Assembly (NCBI GenBank): GCA_946406115.1
Contig: OX291540.1
Span: forward strand, 8,552,563 to 8,616,562
Origin: Apoda limacodes
Lineage: Eukaryota; Arthropoda; Insecta; Lepidoptera; Limacodidae
Direction of reading: 5' to 3'
Length of the DNA: 64,000 bases
The translations under genes and the position numbers were made by a program. Under the pieces are notes generated by a model. It did no database searches and had not been told where the DNA came from. It worked only from the letters and a program-made list of their open reading frames with translations. Positions 46,401 through 58,640 of this stretch are shown one piece after another; position 1 is the first letter of the stretch, and each line of letters begins with the position of its first letter.

Positions 46401-49400
46401 TCATATGCTTTCTGGTTTAAAGAGGCTCAATTTGATATGCGTCACTAAGTGTTACCGCATTTTCTTGATGACTTTTTATGCCAATAAGTATCAAATTGCG
46501 AAATTTTCTTAAACTTTTATTTTTTATTATTTAAAGAGAAGAGGTATTACACATGTAGCAATATTTATTAATAAGAACAATACAAAATGCTTGTTTCAAC
46601 GGCATTTGATTGTTACTTTTTCCTTAACCAACAGATTTACGGTGTGTTTGAAATTTTGAAAGAAAATTATTTTTAGACCGCAAACCATTTTACTCACAGT
46701 TAACCCCGAGATAGGTTTGATTTGAAAACTTGATATGCTTTCTGGTTTAAAGAGGCTCAATTTGATATGCGTCACTAAGTGTTACCGCATTTTCTTGATG
46801 ACTTATTATGCCAATAAGTATCACATTGCGAAATTTTCTTAAACTTTTATTTTTTATTTTTTAAAGAGAAGAGGTATTACACATGTAGCAATATTTGTTA
46901 ATAAGAACAATACAAAATGCTTGTTTTAACGGCATTTGATTGTAACTTTTTCCTCAACCAACAGATTTACGGTGTGTTTGAAATTTTGAAAGAAAATATT
47001 TTTTACGCCGCTAACCATTTTTCTCACAGTTAACCCCGAGATATGTTTGATTTGAAAACTTGATATGCTTTCTGGTTTAAAGAGGCTCAATTTGATATGC
47101 GTCACTAAGTGTTACCGCATTTTCATGATGACTTTTTATGCCAATAAGTATCACATTGTGAAATTTTATTCAACTTTTAATTTTTTATTATTTAAATTGA
47201 AGAGGTGTTACACATGTAGTAATATTTATTAATAAGAACAATACAAAATGCTTGTTTCAACAGCATTTGATTGTAACTTTTTCCTCAACTAACAGATTTC
47301 CGGTGTGTTTGAAATTTTGAAAGAAAATATTTTTTACGCCGCTAACCATTTTTCTCACAGTTAACCCCGAGATAGGTGTGATTTGAAAACTTTATATGCT
47401 TTCTGGTTTAAAGAGGTTCAATTTGATATGCGTCACTAAGTGTTACCGCATTTTCATGATGACTTTTTATGCCAATAAGTATCACATTGTGAAATTTTAT
47501 TCAACTTTTAATTTTTTATTATTTAAATTGAAGAGGTGTTACACATGTAGTAATATTTATTAATAAGTAAAATACAAAATGCTTGTTTCAACAGCCTTTT
47601 ATTGTTACTTTTTCCTTAACCAACAGATTTACGGTGTGTTTTAAATTTTGAAAGAAAATAATTTTTAGGCCGCTAACCATTTTACTCACAGTTTACCCCG
47701 AGATAGGTGTGATTTGAAAACTTCATATGCTTTCTGGCTTAACGAGGCTCAATTTGACATACGTCAGTAAGTGTTACCGCATTTTTATGATGGCCTTTTA
47801 GGCCGATAAATATCACATTTTCAAATTTTCTTAAACTTTTATTTTTTATTATTTAAATAGAAGAGGTATTACACATGTAGCAATATTTATTAATAAGAAC
47901 AATACAAAATGCTTGTTTCAACCGCCTTTGATTGTTACTTTTTCCTTAACCAACAGATTTACGGTGTGTTTGAAATTTTGAAAGAAAATTATTTTTAGAC
48001 CGCAAACCATTTTACTCACAGTTAACCCCGAGATAGGTGTGATTTGAAAACTTGATATGCTCTCTGGTTTAAAGAGGCTCAATTTGATATGCGTCACTAA
48101 GTGTTACCGCATTTTCTTGATGACTTTTTATGCCAATAAGTATCAAATTGCGAAATTTTCTTCAACTTTTATTTTTTATTATTTAAAGAGAAGAGGTATT
48201 ACACATGTAGCAATATTTATTAATAAGAACAATACAAAATGCTTGTTTCAACGGCATTTGATTGTTACTTTTTCCTTAACCAACAGATTTACGGTGTGTT
48301 TGAAATTTTGAAAGAAAATTATTTTTAGACCGCAAACCATTTTACTCACAGTTAACCCCGAGATAGGTTTGATTTGAAAACTTGATATGCTTTCTGGTTT
48401 AAAGAGGCTCAATTTGATATGCGTCACTAAGTGTTACCGCGTTTTCATGATGACTTTTTACGCCAATAAGTATCACATTGTGAAATTTTATTCAACTTTT
48501 AATTTTTTATTATTGAAATTGAAGAGGTGTTACACATGTAGTAATATTTATTAATAAGAACAATACAAAATGCTTGTTTCAACAGCATTTGATTGTAACT
48601 TTTTCCTCAACTAACAGATTTACGGTGTGTTTGAAATTTTGAAAGAAAATATTTTTTAGGCCGCTAACCATTTTTCTCACAGTTAACCCCGAGATAGGTG
48701 TGATTTGAAAACTTGATATGGTTTCTGGTTTAAAGAGGCTCAATTTGATATGCGTCACTAAGTGTTACCGCATTTTCATGATGACTTTTTACGCCAATAA
48801 GTATCACATTGTGAAATTTTATTCAACTTTTAATTTTTTATTATTGAAATTGAAGAGGTGTTACACATGTAGTAATATTTATTAATAAGAACAATACAAA
48901 ATGCTTGTTTCAATAGCCTTTGATTTTTACCTTTTCCTTAACCAACAGATTTACGGTGTGTTTGAAATTTTGAAAGAAAATATTTTTTACGCCTCTAACC
49001 ATTTTTCTCACAGTTAACCCCGAGATAGGTGTGATTTGAAAACTTGATATGCTCTCTGGTTTAAAGAGGCTCAATTTGATATGCGTCACTAAGTGTTACC
49101 GCATTTTCATGATGACTTTTTATGCCAATAAGTATCACATTGTGAAATTTTATTCAACTTTTAATTTTTTATTATTTAAATTGAAGAGGTGTTACACATT
49201 TAGTAATATTTATTAATAAGAACAATACAAAATGCTTGTTTCAACAGCATTTGATTGTAACTTTTTCCTCAACTAACAGATTTCCGGTGTGTTTGAAATT
49301 TTGAAAGAAAATATTTTTTACGCCGCTAACCATTTTTCTCACAGTTAACCCCGAGATAGGTGTGATTTGAAAACTTTATATGCTTTCTGGTTTAAAGAGG

Positions 49401-52400
49401 TTCAATTTGATATGCGTCACTAAGTGTTACCGCATTTTCATGATGACTTTTTATGCCAATAAGTATCACATTGTGAAATTTTATTCAACTTTTAATTTTT
49501 TATTATTTAAATTGAAGAGGTGTTACACATGTAGTAATATTTTTTAATAGGTAAAATACAAAATGCTTGTTTCAACAGCATTTTATTGTTACTTTTTCCT
49601 TAACCAACAGATTTACGGTGTGTTTTAAATTTTGAAAGAAAATAATTTTTAGGCCGCTAACCATTTTACTCACAGTTTACCCCGAGATAGGTGTGATTTG
49701 AAAACTTCATATGCTTTCTGGCTTAACGAGGCTCAATTTGACATACGTCAGTAAATGTTACCGCATTTTTATGATGGCCTTTTAGGCCGATAAATATCAC
49801 ATTTTCAAATTTTCTTAAACTTTTATTTTTTATTATTTAAATAGAAGAGGTATTACACATGTAGCAATATTTATTAATAAGAACAATACAAAATGCTTGT
49901 TTCAACGGCATTTGATTGTTACTTTTTCCTTAACCAACAGATTTACGGTGTGTTTGAAATTTTGAAAGAAAATTATTTTTAGACCGCAAACCATTTTACT
50001 CACAGTTTACCCCGAGATAGGTGTGATTTGAAAACTTCATATGCTTTCTGGCTTAACGAGGCTCAATTTGACATACGTCAGTAAGTGTTACCGCATTTTT
50101 ATGATGACTTTTTACGCCAATAAGTATCACATTGTGAAATTTTATTCAACTTTTAATTTTTTATTATTGAAATTGAAGAGGTGTTACACATGTAGTAATA
50201 TTTATTAATAAGAACAATACAAAATGCTTGTTTCAACAGCATTTGATTGTAACTTTTTCCTCAACTAACAGATTTACGGTGTGTTTGAAATTTTGAAAGA
50301 AAATATTTTTTAGGCCGCTAACCATTTTTCTCACAGTTAACCCCGAGATAGGTGTGATTTGAAAACTTGATATGGTTTCTGGTTTAAAGAGGCTCAATTT
50401 GATATGCGTCACTAAGTGTTACCGCATTTTCATGATGACTTTTTACGCCAATAAGTATCACATTGTGAAATTTTATTCAACTTTTAATTTTTTATTATTG
50501 AAATTGAAGAGGTGTTACACATGTAGTAATATTTATTAATAAGAACAATACAAAATGCTTGTTTCAATAGCCTTTGATTTTTACCTTTTCCTTAACCAAC
50601 AGATTTACGGTGTGTTTGAAATTTTGAAAGAAAATATTTTTTACGCCTCTAACCATTTTTCTCACAGTTAACCCCGAGATAGGTGTGATTTGAAAACTTG
50701 ATATGCTCTCTGGTTTAAAGAGGCTCAATTTGATATGCGTCACTAAGTGTTACCGCATTTTCATGATGACTTTTTATGCCAATAAGTATCACATTGTGAA
50801 ATTTTATTCAACTTTTAATTTTTTATTATTTAAATTGAAGAGGTGTTACACATTTAGTAATATTTATTAATAAGAACAATACAAAATGCTTGTTTCAACA
50901 GCATTTGATTGTAACTTTTTCCTCAACTAACAGATTTCCGGTGTGTTTGAAATTTTGAAAGAAAATATTTTTTACGCCGCTAACCATTTTTCTCACAGTT
51001 AACCCCGAGATAGGTGTGATTTGAAAACTTTATATGCTTTCTGGTTTAAAGAGGTTCAATTTGATATGCGTCACTAAGTGTTACCGCATTTTCATGATGA
51101 CTTTTTATGCCAATAAGTATCACATTGTGAAATTTTATTCAACTTTTAATTTTTTATTATTTAAATTGAAGAGGTGTTACACATGTAGTAATATTTTTTA
51201 ATAGGTAAAATACAAAATGCTTGTTTCAACAGCCTTTTATTGTTACTTTTTCCTTAACCAACAGATTTACGGTGTGTTTTAAATTTTGAAAGAAAATAAT
51301 TTTTAGGCCGCTAACCATTTTACTCACAGTTTACCCCGAGATAGGTGTGATTTGAAAACTTCATATGCTTTCTGGCTTAACGAGGCTCAATTTGACATAC
51401 GTCAGTAAGTGTTACCGCATTTTTATGATGGCCTTTTAGGCCGATAAATATCACATTTTCAAATTTTCTTAAACTTTTATTTTTTATTATTTAAATAGAA
51501 GAGGTATTACACATGTAGCAATATTTATTAATAAGAACAATACAAAATGCTTGTTTCAACGGCATTTGATTGTTACTTTTTCCTTAACCAACAGATTTAC
51601 GGTGTGTTTGAAATTTTGAAAGAAAATTATTTTTAGACCGCAAACCATTTTACTCACAGTTAACCCCGAGATAGGTGTGATTTGAAAACTTGATATGCTC
51701 TCTGGTTTAAAGAGGCTCAATTTGATATGCGTCACTAAGTGTTACCGCATTTTCTTGATGACTTTTTATGCCAATAAGTATCAAATTGCGAAATTTTCTT
51801 CAACTTTTATTTTTTATTATTTAAAGAGAAGAGGTATTACACATGTAGCAATATTTATTAATAAGAACAATACAAAATGCTTGTTTCAACGGCATTTGAT
51901 TGTTACTTTTTCCTTAACCAACAGATTTACGGTGTGTTTGAAATTTTGAAAGAAAATTATTTTTAGACCGCAAACCATTTTACTCACAGTTAACCCCGAG
52001 ATAGGTTTGATTTGAAAACTTGATATGCTTTCTGGTTTAAAGAGGCTCAATTTGATATGCGTCACTAAGTGTTACCGCGTTTTCATGATGACTTTTTACG
52101 CCAATAAGTATCACATTGTGAAATTTTATTCAACTTTTAATTTTTTATTATTGAAATTGAAGAGGTGTTACACATGTAGTAATATTTATTAATAAGAACA
52201 ATACAAAATGCTTGTTTCAACAGCATTTGATTGTAACTTTTTCCTCAACTAACAGATTTACGGTGTGTTTGAAATTTTGAAAGAAAATATTTTTTAGGCC
52301 GCTAACCATTTTTCTCACAGTTAACCCCGAGATAGGTGTGATTTGAAAACTTGATATGGTTTCTGGTTTAAAGAGGCTCAATTTGATATGCGTCACTAAG

Positions 52401-54143
52401 TGTTACCGCATTTTCATGATGACTTTTTACGCCAATAAGTATCACATTGTGAAATTTTATTCAACTTTTAATTTTTTATTATTGAAATTGAAGAGGTGTT
52501 ACACATGTAGTAATATTTATTAATAAGAACAATACAAAATGCTTGTTTCAATAGCCTTTGATTTTTACCTTTTCCTTAACCAACAGATTTACGGTGTGTT
52601 TGAAATTTTGAAAGAAAATATTTTTTACGCCTCTAACCATTTTTCTCACAGTTAACCCCGAGATAGGTGTGATTTGAAAACTTTATATGCTTTCTGGTTT
52701 AAAGAGGCTCAATTTGATATGCGTCACTAAGTGTTACCGCATTTTCATGATGACTTTTTATGCCAATAAGTATCACATTGTGAAATTTTATTCAACTTTT
52801 AATTTTTTATTATTTAAATTGAAGAGGTGTTACACATGTAGTAATATTTTTTAATAGGTAAAATACAAAATGCTTGTTTCAACAGCCTTTTATTGTAACT
52901 TTTTCCTCAACTAACAGATTTACGGTGTGTTTGAAATTTTGAAAGAAAATATTTTTTACGCCGCTAACCTTTTTTTTCAAAGTTAACCCCGAGATAGGTG
53001 TGATTTGAAAACTTGATATGCTCTCTGGTTTAAAGAGGCTCAATTTGATATGCGTCACTAAGTGTTACCGCATTTTCATGATGACTTTTTATGCTAATAT
53101 GTATCACATTGTGAAATTTTCTTTAACTTTTAATTTTTTATTATTTAAATTGAAGAGGTGTTACACATGTAGTAATATTTATTAATAAGAACAATACAAA
53201 ATGCTTGTTTCAACAGCATTTGATTGTAACTTTTTCCTCAACTAACAGATTTACGGTATGTTTGAAATTTTGAAAGAAAATATTTTTTAGGCCGCTAACC
53301 ATTTTTCTCACAGTTAACCCCGAGATAGGTGTGATTTGAAAACTTGATATGGTTTCTGGTTTAAAGAGGCTCAATTTGATATGTGTCACTAAGTGTTACC
53401 GCATTTTCATGATGACTTTTTATGCCAATAAGTATCACATTGTGAAATTTTATTCAACTTTTAATTTTTTATTATTTAAATTGAAGAGGTGTTACACATG
53501 TAGTAATATTTATTAATAAGAACAATACAAAATGCTTGTTTCAACAGCATTTGATTGTAACTTTTTCCTCAACTAACAGATTTACGGTGTGTTTGAAATT
53601 TTGAAAGAAAATATTTTTTACGCCGCTAACCTTTTTTTTCAAAGTTAACCCCGAGATAGGTGTGATTTGAAAACTTGATATGCTCTCTGGTTTAAAGAGG
53701 CTCAATTTGATATGCGTCACTAAGTGTTACCGCATTTTCATGATGACTTTTTATGCTAATATGTATCACATTGTGAAATTTTCTTTAACTTTTAATTTTT
53801 TATTATTTAAATTGAAGAGGTGTTACACATGTAGTAATATTTATTAATAAGAACAATACAAAATGCTTGTTTCAACAGCATTTGATTGTAACTTTTTCCT
53901 CAACTAACAGATTTACGGTGTGTTTGAAATTTTGAAAGAAAATATTTTTTAGGCCGCTAACCATTTTTCTCACAGTTAACCCCGAGATAGGTGTGATTTG
54001 AAAACTTGATATGGTTTCTGGTTTAAAGAGGCTCAATTTGATATGCGTCACTAAGTGTTACCGCATTTTTATGATGACCTTTTAGGCCGATAAGTATCAC
54101 ATTGTGAAATTTTATTTTACTTTAATTTTTTATTATTTAAATT
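40460..54143 (-). repeat. Right-arm satellite array, about 41 inverted units of ~331 bp
   Basis: The reversed marker TAACCCCGAG (or TTACCCCGAG) recurs every 330-331 bp at 40,751, 41,081, 41,411, 41,741, 42,072 and so on to 53,977. The units are the reverse complement of the left arm. Some classes have a decayed core (GACCGCAAACC in place of GGCCGCTAACC). Long higher-order repeats are present: 16 units = 5,290 bp and 11 units = 3,638 bp. Confidence 0.95.
40990..51660 (-). repeat. Two tandem copies of a 5,290-bp higher-order repeat
   Basis: Sequence from about 40,990 to 46,280 repeats from about 46,280 to 51,660 at an exact offset of 5,290 bp. Wherever I compared the copies (for example 42,121 with 47,411 and 42,767 with 48,057) I found no difference. 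The match starts just after GACAGCCTTTGATTG (40,978), where the other copy reads AACGGCATTTGATTG. It either reflects very recent amplification or an assembly duplication. Confidence 0.85.
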
Positions 54144-54303
54144 ATATATATATTTGTTTAATTTTTGACCGGTTTCTCATTATTTTGGTCTATTTATTGT
54201 TATATCCGTTTAATTCAGTAAATTATTTCATTAAAATCCCTTACTTTTTAATTTGGTCGGATTATAAAAGGCCGCTAACTTAGGCCGCTAACTTCACACC
54301 GGT
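54144..54303 (-). repeat. Right terminal inverted repeat, 160 bp
   Basis: Reverse complement of the left TIR, with about three mismatches. It carries GGCCGCTAACTTAGGCCGCT (two GGCCGCTAACTT cores) and ends CTTCACACCGGT. Confidence 0.9.
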
Positions 54304-54312
54304 GATACCTTC
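54304..54312 (+). repeat. Right target-site duplication, GATACCTTC
   Basis: Direct repeat of 31,737-31,745. See the left copy for the 7 versus 9 bp ambiguity. Confidence 0.85.
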
Positions 54313-54968
54313 CCTATTACGTTTATTACATACAACTCATATAATTTTTCCTTTTTCCTGTGTGAGTGATAATATTCTCTTTGGTGTGGAAGGATATAGA
54401 ACAAAGACACTGCACAGTGGGCACAGAGACACCGCTTACAGAAATAAATTATAATATTCATTTATTGAACTTTATTGAATCATCTTTAAATTCAAAACAT
54501 CGAATAACAATTTCTCACAACGCGGAGCAAAACGCAATCGTAGATAACAGCAGGCGTATGTAACGAATGAGACGAAGATATGAATAGTGATCGTATGGAA
54601 AAGAGACAGATAGATATAAAGTCATAAATATCGCACAGCTGGGTTCTTCTTACTCGATACTTTTTTCTCCAAAAACGAACAACATGCCCCGTGTCGCTGA
54701 GTGGACAGTCTTGGACACAACTGTTATTTCAAGGAATGTTTCACTTATTTTATGAGTGTTTCTTTGACAGAGACAAAGGTCCAAGATACTTTTTAAGCAT
54801 TGGCATTAGAAATTGTACAGAACGAGGTCACAGTTGTAATAAATGCTAGATTGAGAAATATATAGATATTTAGTTCAAATCAAATAAAATGTAATTATTA
54901 TAATCGTAGAAATCAAGAAAAAGAATCGTTGAGATCATTATTTCTACGACGAAATGCAATGAGATAAA
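54313..54968. other. Right flank, no gene recognised
   Basis: A 65-codon plus ORF (54366-54563) in less AT-rich sequence has no recognisable domain. No RNA or repeat is identified. Confidence 0.4.
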
Positions 54969-55203
54969 TCTTATATATATAAATATTACGTGTCACGTTG
55001 TTTGTCCGCGATGGACTCCTAAACTACTGAACCGATTTTGATCAAACTTCGTAACTATCTGTTATTTGATCCAACTTAAGAGATAGGATAGTTTTTATCT
55101 CGATCTGTAAGTGCGAGCCGGACTCGGGCACTTTAGGTAAACACCAACATTCGCCGGGTTACAGAGGGACGGCAGCGGAACAACGTTCGCCGGGACCGCT
55201 AGT
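54969..55203 (+). mobile_element. Lepidopteran dispersed repeat (CACGTTGTTTGTCCGCGATG type)
   Basis: TATATATAAATATTACGTGT, CACGTTGTTTGTCCGCGATG, CTAAACTACTGAACCGATTT and TGATCAAACTTCGTAACTAT, then a GC-rich end (TTCGCCGGGACCGCTAGTAT). This layout (AT-rich start, 'ACTGAACCGATTTTGAT' core, 'CGCCGGG..CGCTAGTA' end) is a familiar lepidopteran dispersed repeat and shares the AACCGAT core with the 17.28-kb copy. Non-coding. Confidence 0.65.
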
Positions 55204-55339
55204 ATACATATAAAAAAGAAACAGCGACATGTTTATGTTAAACAGTCATTAACTGATTGTTGAATATAATTTTTTATGGTGATTTTTAATTAATAAGAAT
55301 GCTTATCATCGTTATTTTATGAAAAAGTATAGAGCATAA
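55204..55339. other. Short non-coding gap
   Basis: AT-rich, nothing recognised. Confidence 0.5.
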
Positions 55340-55615
55340 GATGGTTCCTGAGGTCCACTAGCGCCGCCAATTGATATTTTTATTTTCCTCTTTGTGCAAA
55401 GCGAATTTCAAAAATGTGCGTCTACAGAAATGTATAACTGGTTATAAGCTATTTTATGAACTTTTAGTATTGTTTCTGTGATAAAACTGTGAGTTGTAGT
55501 AGAAAGCACTTCAGCTAAAAGTGCCCGTTTTTTCTAGACGCACAATTCTGAAATAAAAAAAATATTAATTAGCGCCGCTAGCTACCAAGGTAGGGCTCTT
55601 AATAAAATGTTTTTG
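55340..55615. mobile_element. MITE-like imperfect inverted-repeat element
   Basis: Left: CACTAGCGCCGCCAATTGAT and TTTCAAAAATGTGCGTCTAC. Right, reversed: TAGCTAGCGGCGCTAATTAA and TTTCAGAATTGTGCGTCTAG. The two pairs lie in mirrored order around a centre near 55.48 kb. The arms are diverged, so the copy is old. No coding capacity. Confidence 0.5.
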
Positions 55616-56036
55616 TCTAGTGTTGTAGGTTAATTTTTTAGTAATTTGAATTTATTGCATTTGCATATAATACAAACAAAACCATTTTTCAATTCAAACT
55701 CTGTGCAAATATTTAAAGTGTGTGAGTTTAGTTGTAATGAATTTCAGTCAAATAATAATAGTAAATAAATATTGACAAAGAGTCAAAAAATGCGACTAAA
55801 AAAGTTAATGTTCATACAAAAGTTTCAAGCCTATATTACCAAGACATTGTGCAATGATTTTTAGTACCTACCTACAGTAACACATACATTATTAGAATTA
55901 CAGAATTACCTTTCTGGCCTATATCGCCCTACTTAGTTAATAAACTCACTGTACGTATGTAAAAATAGTTAATTGAAATCAAACAAGTATCACATGGGAT
56001 AAAAATAATATGTTTACGGCGAGGCTATTTGAATCC
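55616..56036. other. Non-coding AT-rich gap
   Basis: No gene or repeat is recognised. Confidence 0.45.
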
Positions 56037-56145
56037 AGAGTAGAGTGAAGGATTCTAGAGTAGAATCCCGAGCACAGCGAGGGATTTAAAGGACGGCGCA
56101 CAACGTAAAATAGTTTTGTGACCGAGTGATACACTCTACTTTTTA
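56037..56145 (+). mobile_element. Dispersed repeat fragment shared with 21.4 kb
   Basis: GAATCCCGAGCACAGCGAGG, then TTTTGTGACCGAGTGATACA with CTCTACTTTTT. The last block matches 21.41-21.44 kb. A 76-codon minus ORF across it is a by-product. Confidence 0.5.
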
Positions 56146-57262
56146 AAGTTTTTTTATGTTCTTGATCGATCTCTTTGGTGACTGGAACATTAACTAACAA
56201 TATCCACATTCGGAATTGAAATCACTTTGCGTCCCTAGGAATTATAGTGCAACTTTAATCGCTATTAAAGAGGAACCAACCAGCTCTTTTTGAATATATG
56301 TGATAAAAAAACTGAAAAATATTACGGATGCATAATAAAACTTTTGTGTCCGCCTATACTTTAAGAACAAGCTAATAAATCCAAATAGGCTTTATTGGGA
56401 ACCCTACAGAGGCATCTGACACCAGGGTTATACCAGTGCAGGGAGGGTTTATTAATTACTTCCACGGGACCATCGATTACTCATAGCATTATCGGGTTAA
56501 GAAGTTATTTGTAATTTAGGTACTTCTAATAGATACGGCGCTGTCAGTTCAGCTTCTATGAGGCGAGATAAAAAGTCTTTGAGCTTATAAGTTGCTTGAA
56601 AGGTTAAAAGTTCTTGGTTACGTTATTTGTTAAATTATATTATCGATCGTGTTTGCAAAATCAATGTACTTCTGTTTTGTACATTTGAAATACTGTAGTG
56701 CTTAGTGGTTAATGATCTTTGGAACCCATGAGAACAACCGTATAACGAGTTTTTTAAGTTGGTGTCAGCTTAAGTAATAACTTATTGGAGACTGGTAATG
56801 TAAGAATGTAATGTAAGACTTAGAAGAAATACTTATTTTGTATAACATACATAAATATTTTCCAAATTTTTAAAGAGCTACGATAACCTAATTTGCGTGG
56901 CGGTAGTGGCGCCGGCGCTAGTTATTGTAATTTAGGGCATTAATAACTTCATATTGTGTCGCTACATAGATTCCTAATTGAATCGCTGTCACATAAATGT
57001 ACACTATTCGTACTCCTTTATTGTTTGGTAACACATACTTGCTAAAGCTCCGGCTTTAAAATCGTTTATCCTGCTAAAAATCAGAACAACAGAGCAATTG
57101 TGAAAGCACAAAAGTATGTCTAGCAATACTGTAATAACACTGTATAATAAAAAATAATAATAATAATACTGATCTTTACAGATTTGCACCTCATATAGTT
57201 GACAAAGTTGACAGGCTAATACGATCTGTAGAACATATATGTGTATATGTATATCTATACTA
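56146..57262. other. Non-coding stretch
   Basis: CTGACACCAGGGTTATACCA at about 56.42 kb resembles the tail region of the 5S-type SINE. A TAA/TAT microsatellite lies at about 57.15 kb. No gene is supported. Confidence 0.4.
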
Positions 57263-57296
57263 ACAGAACATTATAAGACTACCTTTAATGTTCTGT
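57263..57296. repeat. Perfect 11-bp hairpin
   Basis: ACAGAACATTA (57,263-57,273) and TAATGTTCTGT (57,286-57,296) with a 12-nt loop. Possibly the end of a small mobile element; nothing else is visible around it. Confidence 0.5.
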
Positions 57297-58319
57297 AGGT
57301 GGGGGTGAAAAAATTTTGCACGATAGAAAATGTTATCGATATTTTAGATACCTGAAAATAGAAAATTTAAAATTTATATTACTGGCAACTCAATACGTAA
57401 GAAGTTAATTACAATATTGTTTAACGTGCCGTTCACATTTTCTACGAGTACAAATATTGACGACGTCACTAACCTTGTACTGTTTAGTTTAACAGCTCAA
57501 TTTAATAAGGGATGATGTTTCCAATTAACAACGACCTTTAATAATTACGCACCAAAAAAAATTGAAGCCACTAACTTATTCAATGGACAAGCTACCAGTG
57601 GCTTTGCTAGTAGATTTAAAAAACAGTTAAGTATTATGCGTTTGACAGCTGTCAAAAAGAAGCGCAAAATACCCACCCCCCAACATGGCTTTTTGGCAGC
57701 AATCTTTCGTAGCAAAACCGCTTCAACAAAAGAAAAGTTAACATTAGATTTTGCTACCAAAAGCTAATGAAACGCAAACCGCTAACAATTCTGCTACGAT
57801 GTAGGTGAATGGAACGCCCTACATGTCATGCATGCTAATATTGATAGTTTTCTAGATAGATGCTGTTTTTAAATTTGGTTTTTATTGAGATGCCGATTCT
57901 GGTCAATAACAATTAAATTATTAATTGAATCATGCAGACTGATAGTGAATGTAGTATGGCGGCAGTGCTGTCACTAATATCTTCCAGACAAGTAAAATCA
58001 TTAGATGAGAAGAAGGTACAAGTCCGTGACGATACCGGCTCAGATGGATCTACTAATTATCACGTCAACCGCCGATAGAGATATTTTTGTTTTTTCTGCT
58101 CACCCACTTAATAACATTCTTCACGCCGTCTCTCACAGCAATGCAATGGAGACGACCTACAATAATATTTTTTTTTGGATATATATGGAAAAATACTTTA
58201 ATTAAACAGCAGCCCAGTGGAGTTATTGACTTAAAAAAAGCATTTGCACCTAAGCCCCATGGTCCTAGAATCTATTGCAAATGGCACAAACTCTAGTAAT
58301 GAGTTTGAGACTGTGATGT
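57297..58319. other. Non-coding stretch with a 16-bp palindrome
   Basis: TTTGACAGCTGTCAAA at 57,641-57,656 is a perfect palindrome in a GC-richer, repeat-like block (57.59-57.81 kb). A 71-codon minus ORF and overlapping 66- and 69-codon plus ORFs (58.0-58.3 kb) show no recognised protein. Confidence 0.35.
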
Positions 58320-58640
58320 TTCGGCTAACCATCCGGCTCCATGCTTAGTTCGGGAGGCAGGATTACGCATCCAAGGGAATGTAGGTACAGACAGATATTA
58401 CACAGCCAATATTGCCCCCGGAATACGTGTACAAGGATTTCAAGTACTGGCTGCGTAGTATTGGTTGCGTAATACGGGCTGTACATTTTCTGTCCGCACG
58501 AGTATTGTACGGCCAAGGATTACGTGACCACGGATTTCGAGTACATGTGCTCATGGTTGAGTATTCCTGGCTGCGAATTCTCGGTCCGAACAAGTATTGT
58601 CCGACCTAATAATGTACAGCCACGGATTACGAAGCCAGTA
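58320..58640 (+). repeat. GC-rich degenerate tandem repeat
   Basis: GTCCGCACGAGTATTGT (58,492) recurs as GTCCGAACAAGTATTGT 92 bp later (58,584). CTGGCTGCG recurs at about 58,447 and 58,567, and GGATTACG at 58,360, 58,517 and 58,624. The block is far more GC-rich than its flanks, which explains the overlapping ORFs of 60-76 codons on both strands. No protein is recognised. Confidence 0.5.

Larger units (their letters stand above)
31746..54303. mobile_element. Giant foldback-like TIR transposon filled with a 331-bp satellite (22.56 kb)
   Basis: A single element with 160-bp terminal inverted repeats, a direct target duplication on both sides and no transposase. Its interior is about 67 head-to-tail units of roughly 331 bp, about 26 in plus orientation (31,906-40,444) and about 41 inverted (40,460-54,143), which makes the whole a giant imperfect palindrome. 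The terminal motif GTTAGCGGCCTAA recurs in the units with matching orientation. The closest known parallels are foldback elements such as Drosophila FB and Tetris, whose terminal repeats contain tandem arrays and can seed satellites. A 7-9 bp duplication and long TIRs would fit several superfamilies (MULE-like 9 bp, hAT or P-like 7-8 bp). I cannot assign one without a transposase-bearing relative. All ORFs of 61-84 codons inside are repeat by-products. Confidence 0.9.

Noticed and set aside
42767..51949. Three identical 84-codon ORFs in the right arm as conserved genes
   Set aside because: They are copies at exact higher-order repeat offsets (5,290 and 3,638 bp). Identity reflects duplication, not selection.
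31906..54143. CRISPR-like array
   Set aside because: The units are continuous 331-bp tandem repeats without spacers, in eukaryotic DNA, with no cas-like genes.
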